Assembly: GCA_020637365.1 (NCBI GenBank) | Contig: JACJWE010000001.1 | Coordinates: 434,001-498,000 of the forward strand | DNA length: 64,000 nucleotides | Source of the DNA: Acidimicrobiia bacterium | GTDB taxonomy: Bacteria > Actinomycetota > Acidimicrobiia > IMCC26256 > JAGNEX01 | Direction: 5' to 3' | In this document: positions 53,477 through 62,654 of the stretch, one piece after another | How the letters are laid out: the number at the start of each line of letters is the position of its first letter | How positions within the stretch are numbered: the first letter of the stretch is position 1 | Notes under the pieces: model-generated | Seen by the model: the letters and a program-made list of their open reading frames with translations, nothing else | The model's database searches: none | Told to the model about the DNA's origin: nothing | Position numbers and translations under genes: made by a program

Positions 53477-55321
53477 ATGCGAATCGATCCGCCTTGGCCG
53501 GTTTGTCTCGGTCCCGATCCCGAATGTCTCGGCGTTCAGTTCGACCGGCACGGCCGCTGTCTCAACCACTGCGACGAGAGCGACTACACGATCGCGCACG
53601 CACTGCTCCGGCTCGGCGGCGACTTCGATTTTGCCCGTGGCTGCGTCATCGGTCAGCAGTTGTTGTCTTCGCTGCTCGCTTCGGTGCCGACCGATTCGTA
53701 TGGAACTTCGGTACTGCATAACGCGTCGCTCCAGTCGGCAACATTTGACGACGACGTCGACTTCTCAGATATTCATTTCACGGGAACGACAACGTTTGAC
53801 GACGCGACCTTCGTCGGCCGCGCATATTTTCGCAATACCCAGTTTCACGGGCCAGCGTCGTTCAACGAGGTCACGTTTGCTGACCTCGTCGATCTGGGAT
53901 CGGCACGTTTCCATTCGGACTTGTGGTGCAACGGTGCCACCTTTGAGTTCGACGTGAGCCTCGGCGACGCATGGTTTCGTGGCGATTCGAGTTTCGACCA
54001 AGCGGTCTTTAGCGGTGACGCTGGGTTCGATCGGGTTCATTTCGGATCCGCGGCCGGCTTTGATGGCGCGGTGTTCATGGCTGGTGTGTCGTTCACATAC
54101 GCACGTTTTGCAGGACCAACGTGGTTTGTTGGGGCGAGTTTTGCCGAAGATACGGCGTTTTCGGGCGCCGAGTTCCTCGACGCAGCTTGGTTTGCCGAAG
54201 CGTCGTTTCCCGCCGATGCGCAGTTCGATGGTGTGCGGTTCGCCGGACCGGCCTGGTTCCGTGGCGCTGAGTTTGGCGATGCCACGGGTTTCGACGGTGC
54301 GATATTCACCCGAGATGTGGGTTTTGACTCCACCCATTTCGCCGGATCCGCTGCCTTCGATGGCGCGAAGTTTCGGGGCACCGCGTGGTTCCACGGCGCC
54401 GAGATGGTTGGCCCGACGCGTTTTGCGGGGGCGCGGTTTCAGTCGGACGCATGGTTCGATGGTGCATTGTTTCCTCCCGATACCGTTTTTGGCGGTGCGA
54501 CATTTGCCGGTGTCGCTGGCTTTGACGGGGCGGAATTCTCCGGGCTCGTGACCTTTGGCGGTGCGGTTTTTGAGGGGCCAGTCGGATTTGTTCGAGCCCG
54601 TTTTGCTGGTGACGCCGGGTTTTCGGGCGCTCACTTCCATTCGGACACCGGCTTTGACCACGCCGAGTTCGGGAGCTCTGGTCGCTTTCATGGTGCTCGG
54701 TTCGAGGGTCCGGTCTGTTTCGACAACGCCCACTTCGCCGAGCCGATCGACATGCGGGCCTTTGCGCAACGCGACCAGCATGACGATGTGCCCCAGACCG
54801 TGTATGCCGCTCCGACGCTGGACTCAACCGCGGTCGTGACGTCGCCAACACAGCACCCCGTCCCCGATACCTCCCCGCGCTTGTTGGGGGACCAGCCAAG
54901 GGATCTTCGGCCGTCAACAGCTGCGGTGTCCTTTGACGATCTAGAGCGTTTGTTGACCGACGGTGCTGCCTATCCATTGGTCGCCGAGCCGACGTCTGAA
55001 CATGGTCAAACCGGAGGGCACGACGCTTCGGTGATGACAAGCCACCAAGCCACATCTCAAGAGAACCTTCCTCAGGCGGATCGTGAGATCGGCGGTGGGG
55101 CAGCGTCGACCGCGCCCCGGGCCCGCGCATCTGAGGACGGACCCCACCCGCCGAGTCCTGCTATTCGCTGGAACGCCATTCCTGGTGCCCAGACCCCACG
55201 TCCGGCGGGGACGAGCGGGTGGCATGGCCCCAACGATATTCGCCCGCAACGCAAGCGTGAGCGACGTTGGCCGCGTCTGCGCAGGGGTTCGCTGGCACCT
55301 GGTGCACCGGGCGCGGCATAG
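53477..55321 (+). CDS. Pentapeptide-type beta-helix protein with N-terminal cysteine cluster
   Basis: A 614-residue protein in three parts. Residues 1-45 have four cysteines (C10, C17, C28, C32; PVCLGPDPECLG, HGRCLNHCDESD) that could bind zinc. Residues about 78-425 are some 35 tandem ten-residue units of the form A-x-F-x-G-x-A-x-F (for example FDGAKFRGTAWFHGAEMVG), the Pentapeptide_3 style forming a right-handed quadrilateral beta-helix with stacked phenylalanines. Residues 430-614 are Pro/Thr/Gln-rich and basic at the end. No signal peptide. Such helices can mimic DNA or scaffold interactions; function unknown. ATG 53477 lies in the divergent region with xthA, near an A/T-rich GAATAAAATACC possible -10. 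Confidence 0.75.
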   Translation: MRIDPPWPVCLGPDPECLGVQFDRHGRCLNHCDESDYTIAHALLRLGGDFDFARGCVIGQQLLSSLLASVPTDSYGTSVLHNASLQSATFDDDVDFSDIHFTGTTTFDDATFVGRAYFRNTQFHGPASFNEVTFADLVDLGSARFHSDLWCNGATFEFDVSLGDAWFRGDSSFDQAVFSGDAGFDRVHFGSAAGFDGAVFMAGVSFTYARFAGPTWFVGASFAEDTAFSGAEFLDAAWFAEASFPADAQFDGVRFAGPAWFRGAEFGDATGFDGAIFTRDVGFDSTHFAGSAAFDGAKFRGTAWFHGAEMVGPTRFAGARFQSDAWFDGALFPPDTVFGGATFAGVAGFDGAEFSGLVTFGGAVFEGPVGFVRARFAGDAGFSGAHFHSDTGFDHAEFGSSGRFHGARFEGPVCFDNAHFAEPIDMRAFAQRDQHDDVPQTVYAAPTLDSTAVVTSPTQHPVPDTSPRLLGDQPRDLRPSTAAVSFDDLERLLTDGAAYPLVAEPTSEHGQTGGHDASVMTSHQATSQENLPQADREIGGGAASTAPRARASEDGPHPPSPAIRWNAIPGAQTPRPAGTSGWHGPNDIRPQRKRERRWPRLRRGSLAPGAPGAA

Positions 55322-55463
55322 CTCCGAGCTGGCCTCACACAGCGAACGTCCGGTGTTGTCACCGGTCCGGTGCCCTGACCCCTCTCACGCTGCCATTCAT
55401 TTGACCTGAACGGCACTCCTATTGCTCGTCGCAGGACGCCTCACCTGAAGGGTTGAGATCGTG

Positions 55464-56129
55464 CTAGGTCTGGACGGGCGGTTCGGTGTCGTGGTTCAGC
55501 AGCGCGATCGTACGGTTCGCAATCCGGGCCAAGGACGACAGACGTTCGCGCTCACGTCGACGGAAGATCTGGTCGGCTCGAGCCACCATCAACTGTCCGT
55601 CGAGGGCTGGCACAGGAGCGAAAGCCATATCTTTGGTCGCCGAGGTCAGCGACGGGGACCCGGTAGATTGTTCGGCGAATTCTTGAGCCATCAGTACCAA
55701 GGTGGACATCGGCATCTCGATATCTCCAGCGGAGGCGATGAGGTCGTTGCCCCGCATGACGACCGACCAGTCCGCCGCGAGCGCCCGCAGCGAATGAACG
55801 GCCAACGCAGCGATCACCGCGTCGGGTGTCGGTGCTTCACAGATGGCGGTCGCCGCGTCGAGCACCTCAATACGGCCTTCGGGGATTTGGGGCAGGATGC
55901 GAATCTGCTCGATGGTGACTCCGTCGACTTCATGGATTTCGCGTATGAGCGTTGGAATGACCTCGGAATTGGGGAGATGGACGACGAACTCGTCGATCGC
56001 TCGTCCGTCACACTGTTCGACCACGTCGATGGACATAATGTCGCCCCGAAGCGAGCCGATACGCGACGCGACCTGACCTAACGCGCCAGGCCGGTCGACC
56101 AGTTCAACTCGAATCAGCGTCGGCGTCAC
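55464..56129 (-). CDS. ACT-domain regulatory protein
   Basis: From GTG 56129 (VTPTLIRVELVDRPGALGQV) the protein begins directly with an ACT domain (about 1-85: RPGALGQVASRIGSLRGDI and VVEQCDGRAIDEFVVHLPNS). A 130-residue region of unknown type follows (AALAVHSLRALAADWSVVMR; SAGDIEMPMSTLVLMAQEFA) that may be a degenerate GAF-like sensor. 221 residues. The frame is open further upstream to an ATG at 56321 with Arg-rich low-quality sequence, so the start is uncertain. ACT domains bind amino acids; no adjacent biosynthetic gene tells which one. Confidence 0.65.
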   Translation of the reverse strand: MTPTLIRVELVDRPGALGQVASRIGSLRGDIMSIDVVEQCDGRAIDEFVVHLPNSEVIPTLIREIHEVDGVTIEQIRILPQIPEGRIEVLDAATAICEAPTPDAVIAALAVHSLRALAADWSVVMRGNDLIASAGDIEMPMSTLVLMAQEFAEQSTGSPSLTSATKDMAFAPVPALDGQLMVARADQIFRRRERERLSSLARIANRTIALLNHDTEPPVQT

Positions 56130-56495
56130 CGTGTCGCCTGTGGGTGGCACACCGAAGGCCAATGAACGTCGAACCGCTACTCGGCGGTCTTGTCTCGGTG
56201 TGGCAACAGAGCGCGCTCGGTTGCCACTCTCGGCAGCTCGTACCGACCGTGCATCGTTTGTTGGCGGGGCCTCCACCTGGGCGGAACGGCCCAACTGTGC
56301 AGTTTCGGCGTCGCGTTGCATTGGTGCATTGTAGGTGTTTGATGTTGCCGAACTCGCCCGGGTTCTATGACGACTTGGTAAACGATGGGTCGCTCCAGGT
56401 CGCATCGGTGTCCGTTTCGGCGTCGGGATATCGCACCGGCGCCGATAGGCTCGGTCGAGCGACAGATCATGCGGTGAAACATGAGGAGCGACGAC

Positions 56496-57122
56496 GTGTC
56501 TCGACCCGCAGTCCAAGAACGTGGTGACGGGACGGGTCGCCGCCCCCGGGTCGGCGTTTTCGGTGGATCGTTCGATCCGCTCCACAACGGGCATCTCGCG
56601 GCGGCCTCATGGGCGGCCGACTCACTCGAACTCGACTCGGTCCTCATGGTTCTCGCCCCGGACCCATGGCAAAAGCGAGACCGGGTTCTGGCCCCGGTCG
56701 ACATTCGGTGGGAGATGTTGGTCAAAGGTTGCGTCGCAAACCCGGTGCTGGTGCCGAGCGCGACCGAGATCGAGCGGGATGGCCCCACCTATACGATCGA
56801 CACGTTGGAGGTGCTCGGCGGCTCCCAAGATCTCGTGCTGATCATCGGTGCCGACGCTGCCCGTCGCATCGACACGTGGCATCGCTCCGAAGATGTCCTC
56901 CGCTGCGCCGAAATCGCCGTCGTCGACAGGGCCGGTGAGCTACCAAATATCGAGGAGCGAGGTTGGCTCGGTGTCGAACTCCCCCGAATCGATATCTCCT
57001 CCACCCTGATCAGGGACCGGGCCGCACGTGGGCTCTCGGTTACGGGGCTCGTACCCGCGGCGGTGGAGAGCATTATGAGGGCGACTGGGACCTATCGAGA
57101 GCCACCCGAGCCGGCCGACTGA
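56496..57122 (+). CDS. nadD: Nicotinate-nucleotide adenylyltransferase
   Basis: GTG 56496 is favoured over ATG 56481 because GAGGAG (56484-56489) is positioned for it. The 208-residue product has VGVFGGSFDPLHNGHLAAAS (nucleotide-binding GSFDPxHxGH), PDPWQKRD, IGADAARRIDTWHR and ELPRIDISSTLIRDRAARGL (ISSTxxR). It adenylates nicotinate mononucleotide in NAD synthesis. rsfS follows 231 bases downstream; nadD-rsfS is a common bacterial pairing. Confidence 0.95.
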   Translation: MSRPAVQERGDGTGRRPRVGVFGGSFDPLHNGHLAAASWAADSLELDSVLMVLAPDPWQKRDRVLAPVDIRWEMLVKGCVANPVLVPSATEIERDGPTYTIDTLEVLGGSQDLVLIIGADAARRIDTWHRSEDVLRCAEIAVVDRAGELPNIEERGWLGVELPRIDISSTLIRDRAARGLSVTGLVPAAVESIMRATGTYREPPEPAD

Positions 57123-57353
57123 CCCGACCGGCGGGAGCAGCCGAGACCTTCCTCTGACCCGTCCACGGCGGCCAACCTGCGACGGGGCAGCCGTGCAGGT
57201 CGATCCTGCTACGCTCGCCGTTGTCGACAAGTCCGCTCCGTTTCAGCACCCGGGTGCACCGAAACAGGGGAGTGGCCCGCGCGGATTGCCGCGTGAGCGG
57301 GCAATTTGGGACCGAGTGGCCTGCGAGCCCGGTCCTTTCCGCCGACCCTCTAC

Positions 57354-57818
57354 ATGGAGGTATCGAACATCTCGTACCAAACGGCCCCAGAAAGCATCCG
57401 CACAGCGATTCCCGATGAAGTCTTCGCAGACCTTCCCAGCGACGTCGTCGAGCGTGCGGCCGTCGTGGCGGCGCGGACTGCCGAGTATCGAGGCGGTGTC
57501 AATCCGGTCGTGCTGGCGATGCCGTCGAACACGGCGATGGGTGAGTACTTCGTCATTGCGAGCGCATCGAACCAGCGCCTCGTCGGTTCGCTGATTCGAT
57601 CCATCGAAGACGAAGTACGTAGGTGGAGCGGCTATCCGCCCCCCAACAAAGAAGGCCTCGACGATCGCCAGTGGGCGCTGCTCGATTATGGCGATTTTGT
57701 CGTGCACGTCTTCGATGTCGACGCCCGGGAGTTCTACGACCTCGAGCGCCTTTGGGGAGACGCTCCGCGGCGCGCATGGAAACCGCAACCTACGTCGTCG
57801 ACCGATGCCGCGGACTGA
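57354..57818 (+). CDS. rsfS: Ribosomal silencing factor RsfS
   Basis: A 154-residue member of the DUF143/RsfS family from ATG 57354. Conserved parts are VVLAMPSNTAMGEYFVIASA, SNQRLVGSLIRSIEDEVRR and DDRQWALLDYGDFVVHVFDV followed by REFYDLERLWGDAPR. It binds L14 of the large ribosomal subunit and blocks subunit joining under starvation. The upstream in-frame extension from 57306 has no ribosome site and looks non-coding. Confidence 0.93.
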   Translation: MEVSNISYQTAPESIRTAIPDEVFADLPSDVVERAAVVAARTAEYRGGVNPVVLAMPSNTAMGEYFVIASASNQRLVGSLIRSIEDEVRRWSGYPPPNKEGLDDRQWALLDYGDFVVHVFDVDAREFYDLERLWGDAPRRAWKPQPTSSTDAAD

Positions 57819-58022
57819 GACACCAGCGGTTGGTAGTGAGCTGGCTGTTCTACCCCGAACCCGGTTCAGGACTGCCGACAGCCCCGCTCACCGCATCGCG
57901 TTGAGTGGGCGCCAGATCGGCTCAGAATGCACTCGGGCGCTCCGCAGCGTGAGCCACGAAGCGCCCTTCCCCAACACGAGTGCGTGCTACAGACGATCTT
58001 AGGCCAATCGTGTCGCGAATTT

Positions 58023-58047
58023 TTTCAGAAAATTATGGATTCTGAAA
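58023..58047. promoter_or_regulatory. Inverted repeat TTTCAGAA-N9-TTCTGAAA upstream of the SMUG1-like gene
   Basis: An exact 8-bp inverted repeat inside the most AT-rich stretch of the neighbourhood (58015-58047), 60 bases before the SMUG1-like ATG. Spacing suits a dimeric repressor or activator. It does not match the GAAC-N4-GTTC form I know for actinobacterial LexA boxes. Confidence 0.5.
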
Positions 58048-58107
58048 GATGCTGGTCAACCTGCTGTCCACGGAAGTGAAGCGAGTGTGAGAGAAGGTCG
58101 CGATCTC

Positions 58108-58875
58108 ATGGATCAATCCACGGGACGGTTCGCTGGTGAGCGGGAGGCACTTGGTCGACTCGTCGACCGGCTCGTCGCTTCGGTGGACCGGCTGTGTTTC
58201 AATCCTCCGGTCACCGCCGTGTATGACCCGCTGAGCTATGCCCGAGCAAGCTTCGACCGTTACCTCGACATGTCGGTGGGGACCGACCAGGTGCTCTTGG
58301 TCGGTATGAATCCGGGGCCGTGGGGAATGGCTCAAACCGGTGTCCCGTTCGGGGAGGTCGAGCTGGTGCACCGATGGATGGGCATCGACGCGCCGATCGG
58401 ACATCCGCCCGTCGAACACCCAAAACGACCCGTTCTAGGGTGGGAGTGCCAGCGTAGCGAGGTGTCGGGGCGCGACTGTGGGGTGGGCTCGCGAACGGTT
58501 CGGGACGCCCCGAGCGTTCTTTGAGCAGTTCATGGTGTGGAACTACTGCCCATTGGTCTTCATGGAGGAGTCCGGAAAGAATCGGACGCCTGACAAACTG
58601 CCCGCGGCGGAACGCTCCGACCTGTTCGCGCCGTGCGACGCGGCACTCGCGGGCGTGGTCGACATCATCGAGCCCCGTATGGTCATCGGCGTAGGGGCCT
58701 TTGCGGCGAAAAAGTGAGCGCGGTCGTCGGTGGGTCGGTGTCCACAGGGATGATCCTGCACCCCTCGCCAGCCTCGCCGATCGCCAACCGCGGCTGGGCG
58801 GACCAAGCAGAACGGCAGCTCACCGATCTGGGCGTTGCGCTGCCGGGTGCGGACGCCGGTAGCGAGTCGGAGTAG
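58108..58875 (+). CDS. SMUG1-type uracil-DNA glycosylase (frame broken in two places)
   Basis: From ATG 58108 the protein reads through the diagnostic SMUG1 motif GMNPGPWGMAQTGVPFGEV to GWECQRSEVSGR near 58470. It continues in another frame with GWARERFGTPRAFFEQFMVW, YCPLVFMEESGKNRTPDKLP and VIGVGAFA to about 58712. It then returns to the first frame with VVGGSVSTGMILHPSPASPI and ANRGWADQAERQLTDLG. The HPSPASP loop with GMNPGP marks the uracil/5-hydroxymethyluracil glycosylase SMUG1. Missing bases near 58473-58482 and 58715 explain the breaks. About 255 residues. It removes uracil from DNA; xthA 5 kb away would process the resulting sites. Confidence 0.82.
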
Positions 58876-58984
58876 GCAGCGCCATCGGACACCGCCGCGA
58901 CCGCCCTATTAGAACGACGTCAAATGCAATGGGCGCACTGCCCGGTGTCATGTCTCGGCGCCGAGTGGGGCATACGGTAACGAG

Positions 58985-59653
58985 ATGTATGTCTCAGGGG
59001 GCCGAACGAAGAGGTCAAGACTGGTGAGGGCGTCACGGCGGCGATTCGACCGCGATGACCAACGAAGTGAGCTGTGGCGATCCCCGGCACTGCGGCGACG
59101 AGCGCCCGCTCGTGCACATGTTTGGGCCGGAGTCGCGCCGATCGCGCTCCTGGTGTCAGCGTTTGGGTGTGCACCCGACGATGAATCGTCATCTCAACGA
59201 AGTGGGGGACAGGACCAGATCGACGCGACGGGAGAGCTCGACGACGCGACGGTGGCCACCGCTGAGGGCGTACCGGGCTCTTCAGAGCTCGAGATCTCTG
59301 AGGGGGCGCTCGACGGCACGGTCGTGTTGGACGGTGCAACCACGGGGTTGCCATCAGATGTCCCCCTGCCCTCTGGGTTGCGTGTGACGGCTGAGGCGGG
59401 GAGTTACCCGTCGATGTCGTTGTCGGGTACGGTCGACCGGCCACTTGCCACCGTGCTCGCCGAGACCGAGTCAGCGGTCGCGGCTTCGCCGTTTGTCGAA
59501 CAGCGTCGGACCGGCTCGATCGAGAAAGGTCGAGTAACGCTCTTTCTCGCGAACCCGAGTCAACATAGGGTTGCTATAGCGCTGGCGGCAGATGGGTCCG
59601 GCGTCAAGGTCAGCGTGACGACCACACCGCCATTGGTCTTGCCTGCGGAGTAG
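58985..59653 (+). CDS. Putative exported lipoprotein
   Basis: The frame from ATG 58985 encodes up to 222 residues. An Arg-rich leader is followed by a hydrophobic stretch and a lipobox-like LLVSAFGC (Cys near residue 62), then DDESSSQRSGG. The unusually long leader suggests a later start such as GTG 59023. The mature part is acidic with a small domain (GLRVTAEAGSYPSMSLSGTV; LATVLAETESAVAASPFVEQ; RVTLFLANPSQHRVAIALAA) of unknown family. Followed by the YceI gene after 111 bases. Confidence 0.6.
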   Translation: MYVSGGRTKRSRLVRASRRRFDRDDQRSELWRSPALRRRAPARAHVWAGVAPIALLVSAFGCAPDDESSSQRSGGQDQIDATGELDDATVATAEGVPGSSELEISEGALDGTVVLDGATTGLPSDVPLPSGLRVTAEAGSYPSMSLSGTVDRPLATVLAETESAVAASPFVEQRRTGSIEKGRVTLFLANPSQHRVAIALAADGSGVKVSVTTTPPLVLPAE

Positions 59654-59764
59654 CCGCCGACTTGTGCCTCCGGTGTCTGGGGGTCGCATTTTGGTCTTGC
59701 AGCGCTCGGGCCCGGAGCGCCGGGGACGTGTGCGGTGGGGAGGAGGACTGTGGGGAGGAGGGGC

Positions 59765-60851
59765 ATGTGGGCGAAGCTCGCTGAGTGGATACGGTCGCAT
59801 AAAGCGTTGGCGGCAGCGCTTGCGCTCGTGGCGACCCTCTGTTTCACGTTCGTCGCCTACAACGCCTATTGGGCGTTGGTGAACCGTGATGCGCCCGACG
59901 CGTTCACCCTGAGCGAGCAACCCTTGGATCTGGACGCGCTTGGTTTGGCGACCTCGACGTCGACCGCGGCAACCGTGCGAACCGACGGAGAAACCACCAC
60001 CACATCGTTCGCCGCCACGACGACGACCACCGCGACCGATTCATCGACGGGAGCCAATGAATCGACGACAACGGATCTGGCGGGAAGGAGCCGGTCGGGT
60101 GACGCGTCAACGCGAAGCCCAACGACGCGCGAAACGCCGGATCGGACCGATGTTTCTGACGGCCCAGGATCTTCTCAAGGGCAGGTCACGCCATCGCCAT
60201 CGAGTGCTGCTCCTCCGACCCCCCTCGCGCCGACGGTTCCATCGAGCGCTCCAGCGAGTGCGCCGCCACCGGCGCCTTCTAGCGTTCCGGTCGTGACGCA
60301 GCCACAATCGCCAACAGCGGCGGTGGACGGGACGTATTCGGTCATCAATCCGGGCGTGGCGGACGCTGGCGCGGGATACCGGGTACTCGAAGATGTACCG
60401 CTCGGTGGACCGGAAACCGTGGTTGGGCGGACCTCTCAGGTCTCGGGAGCGCTCACAATCGCCAACGGCGCCGTGACCGCAGCGACCGTCACGGTCGATA
60501 CGCGCTCGCTCAGCACGGGTGTGGGACTGCGCGACGAAACGCTCAAAACCAGTACCTTCAAACGAACGCGTTTCCTACATCAAGTTTTGTGCTCGGCGCA
60601 GCGATTCCTCTCGGCTCGGTCCCCGCGGACGGACAAGCCATCTCGGTATCAGCAGGGGGTACGTTGAACCTTCACGGTCAAGCAAGGGGGTCACGGCGTC
60701 GATCCAGGCGCGCCGTACCGGCCCGGTGATCGAGGTGGTCGGACAAATCCCGGTCAAGCTCAGCGCCTTCGGTATCGAGCGTCCAGATGCCCTCGGTCGA
60801 ACGGTGCGAGACGACGCAACTGTCGAGTTCAAGGTCTACTTCGCTCGATAG
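59765..60851 (+). CDS. Membrane-anchored YceI-domain protein (two frame changes)
   Basis: ATG 59765 lies behind GGGGAGGAGGGG. The N-terminus has one membrane helix (ALAAALALVATLCFTFVAYN), then about 150 residues of Thr/Ser/Pro-rich stalk. The YceI domain starts DGTYSVINPGVADAGAGYRV and runs to DETLKTSTF near 60563. It continues in another frame (NAFPTSSFVLGAAIPLGSVP then GGTLNLHGQARG) and, past the five-G run 60686-60690, in a third frame (VTASIQARRTGPVIEVVGQI to VEFKVYFAR). Adding one G to that run restores ARGVTAS. YceI domains are lipocalin-like and bind isoprenoid or amphiphilic ligands. About 362 residues when joined. Confidence 0.75.
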
Positions 60852-61214
60852 TGGTCATCTGGGTGGGGGCTTTGAGTTCTCAAAACGGCTGCTCAAACGC
60901 AAACTTCGGGTTCCGCCGCGACACATCGGGTCTCGATGCCGTCGTATTTGTGGCTGCCAAGCTGGACAACAACATCTCCCGTGCTTCGCTTCACTCAGCG
61001 CTCATGGGGTGCACCGGGGAGTTCGCTGGCTCGATACACGACGCCCTCGAGGCGTTGCTGTGAGCTTGTACCAAGGGTGACGTTGCGTGACAGGGGTCGA
61101 AGGACACCCCAAGCCCTTTGAGCGTTTTTCAGCACACTAGGGTGTGACGCGGCGGGGACCGTCGTTTGGGCTGGCCGCCACGACCGACACAACATGTACC
61201 TCTAGGAGCACAAC
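60852..61214. other. Intergenic region before the MT0933-like gene
   Basis: About 360 bases. A 70-codon frame starting in the TAGTG of the YceI stop (60851-61063) is possible but unconvincing. The segment near 61080-61200 precedes a good ribosome site (AGGAG) and should carry a promoter; no clear boxes seen. Confidence 0.4.
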
Positions 61215-61379
61215 ATGGACTTCAAAGACTTGGCCGACAAAGCAAAGAGCGTCGATCGCGACAAGCTCGAAGATTTGGCTGACAAGGCCGTCGACAAGCT
61301 TGACGACATGACCGGCGGCAAAGTCCCCGACAAGGCCAAGGACTTGGTCGACAAGATCAACGGCAAGGACGACCGCTAA
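61215..61379 (+). CDS. MT0933/Rv0909-like small charged protein (antitoxin family)
   Basis: A 54-residue protein from ATG 61215 with CTAGGAGC as ribosome site. The sequence is a repeat of Asp/Lys-rich helical words (LADKAKSVDRDKLEDLADKA and LDDMTGGKVPDKAKDLVDKI), including the 'D-x-x-TGGK-x-x-DK' wording typical of the MT0933 antitoxin family. No toxin gene adjoins it, so the family's antitoxin label may not describe its role here; a stress-related charged protein is equally possible. A hairpin lies 75 bases downstream. Confidence 0.6.
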   Translation: MDFKDLADKAKSVDRDKLEDLADKAVDKLDDMTGGKVPDKAKDLVDKINGKDDR

Positions 61380-61454
61380 GCGACACCCCCCGTCGGGGTC
61401 TGGCTTGGCTGGTCCGGATCGACAAAGCCGGTTGAACGCCGAGATTTCGTGAAT

Positions 61455-61482
61455 AGCCGCCCTCGACTGTATCAGGGCGGCT
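61455..61482 (+). terminator. Probable terminator after the MT0933-like gene
   Basis: AGCCGCCCT and AGGGCGGCT form a perfect 9-bp stem around a ten-base loop, followed by GTTT. The U-run is weak. The rest of 61380-61729 shows no gene. Confidence 0.5.
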
Positions 61483-61729
61483 GTTTCGCGTTCGAGAGCC
61501 TTGTCCGTCACCGTGTGATCGGCGACGCCGTCGACACGCGATCGTGGGGAGTGCAACGAAAAGCGGCGAGGTCGGTCCTGCTCGGCCTCGCCTCTCGGGA
61601 GGACTTTTTGGAGTTCAGGCGGTCCAAAGCTCCCCATTGCGGGCAAAGCTGGTAATTGCCCAAGCTTTCGGGCATTATGCGCAACGCCCGAATTGGGGAC
61701 AGCGCTATTTCCGCGCCGCATGAGGAGAA

Positions 61730-62393
61730 GTGAGCGAGATGACTCAGAGCGTCGACCGTCAGCGGCGGTGGGGTGAGGTAGACGGCCGGGAGATCATGTT
61801 CCCGCTCGTGGTTGAATCGATGAATCAGGCGGTGCTTACCTACACCGTTCCGGCTGCGGTTGCTCAGATGCTGGTTCCGGGCGGCGGCTATACCGTGACC
61901 GAGGATGATGACGGCAACGCACAGTTCGTGTTGGCGCTGGTCGATTATGTGGACAACCCGTGGGGTGACTACCAAGAAGTCAACTTCGGGTTCCTGGCGC
62001 ATCCTACGGGGAGCCGGAAAAGAACGGTTCGTTCGTCTACCGGATGCCGGTCAACCAGGAATTCACCGCAGAGGCGGGCAACAAGGTCCTCGGTGTGCCC
62101 AAGACCGTTGAGCGCATCACCTTTGAGTACACCGACGATGAGGTCGAGGTTGCGCTGTGGATGGAGAGCCGTCTCGTCTTCACCGTGAAGTTTCCGCAGG
62201 TTGCGCCGAGCGCGCGCCGGAGGTCATCGAGAACGCGACGTACTCCTACCTCGATACCCAGCGGTACCAGACGATGCTGGAGATGGAGCTGCCGACCGGG
62301 ATGATCGATCCTTCGGCAGTCGAAATGGAACTCGGCGCATCACCCGTCGCTGAAGAACTCCGTGGGCTGCAACTCCCCAGGCGCCCGACCTAG
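61730..62393 (+). CDS. Acetoacetate decarboxylase-like protein (two frame changes)
   Basis: Starts at GTG 61730 or ATG 61739 behind GAGGAG. The first frame (FPLVVESMNQAVLTYTVPAA; VLALVDYVDNPWGDYQEVNF then GFLAHP) breaks near 62015. The second (MPVNQEFTAEAGNKVLGVPK then TVERITFEYTDDEVEVAL) breaks near 62210. The third ends ENATYSYLDTQRYQTMLEME to the stop 62393. The lysine of VLGVPKTVERI matches the Schiff-base lysine position of acetoacetate decarboxylases (G-x-P-K). About 222 residues when joined. Many actinobacterial members have unknown substrates, so decarboxylase activity is not certain. Confidence 0.72.
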
Positions 62394-62536
62394 CGCTCTG
62401 GGGTGAACAGCTCAGAGCAACGTTCCACTACCCCGAGTTCATCGGGGAGTAGATCCCGAGCTTTTTACCAATGCCACCCAGCCGCGGGTAGCGGTTGGGT
62501 TTCGGCGCGCCAGGTGATCGATAACGGCTTGGCATA
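62394..62536. other. Intergenic region with a short hairpin after the decarboxylase-like gene
   Basis: CCCCGA (62431-62436) and TCGGGG (62442-62447) can pair, and a TTTTT run starts at 62462, 14 bases later. It may terminate the plus-strand gene, but the gap makes this weak. Confidence 0.35.
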
Positions 62537-62571
62537 CAAAATCGGTCCGCGACCTGGTGTCGCGGACCGAT
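62537..62571 (-). terminator. Intrinsic terminator of the tRNA-Ala transcript
   Basis: ATCGGTCCGCGAC (62541-62553) and GTCGCGGACCGAT (62559-62571) form a perfect 13-bp stem with a five-base loop. In the minus direction the stem is followed by TTTTG, and it lies 11 bases past the tRNA 3' end. Confidence 0.88.
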
Positions 62572-62581
62572 GTGGTGTTTG

Positions 62582-62654
62582 TGGAGCTGATCGGACTTGA
62601 ACCGACGACCCCTTGCATGCCATGCAAGTGCTCTACCAGCTGAGCTACAGCCCC
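62582..62654 (-). tRNA. tRNA-Ala (anticodon GGC)
   Basis: Read on the minus strand it folds as a standard 73-base tRNA: acceptor GGGGCTG pairs with CAGCTCC (one G-U), a D arm GCTC..GAGC, anticodon stem CTTGC/GCAAG around loop ATGGCAT (anticodon GGC), and T arm with GGTTCAAGTCC. Discriminator A. No CCA is encoded; it must be added enzymatically. Confidence 0.95.

Noticed and set aside
60851..61063. 70-codon frame overlapping the YceI stop (TAGTG)
   Set aside because: Tempting coupling, but no ribosome site, no recognisable sequence, and the upstream gene is itself frame-damaged. Not supported well enough to call.
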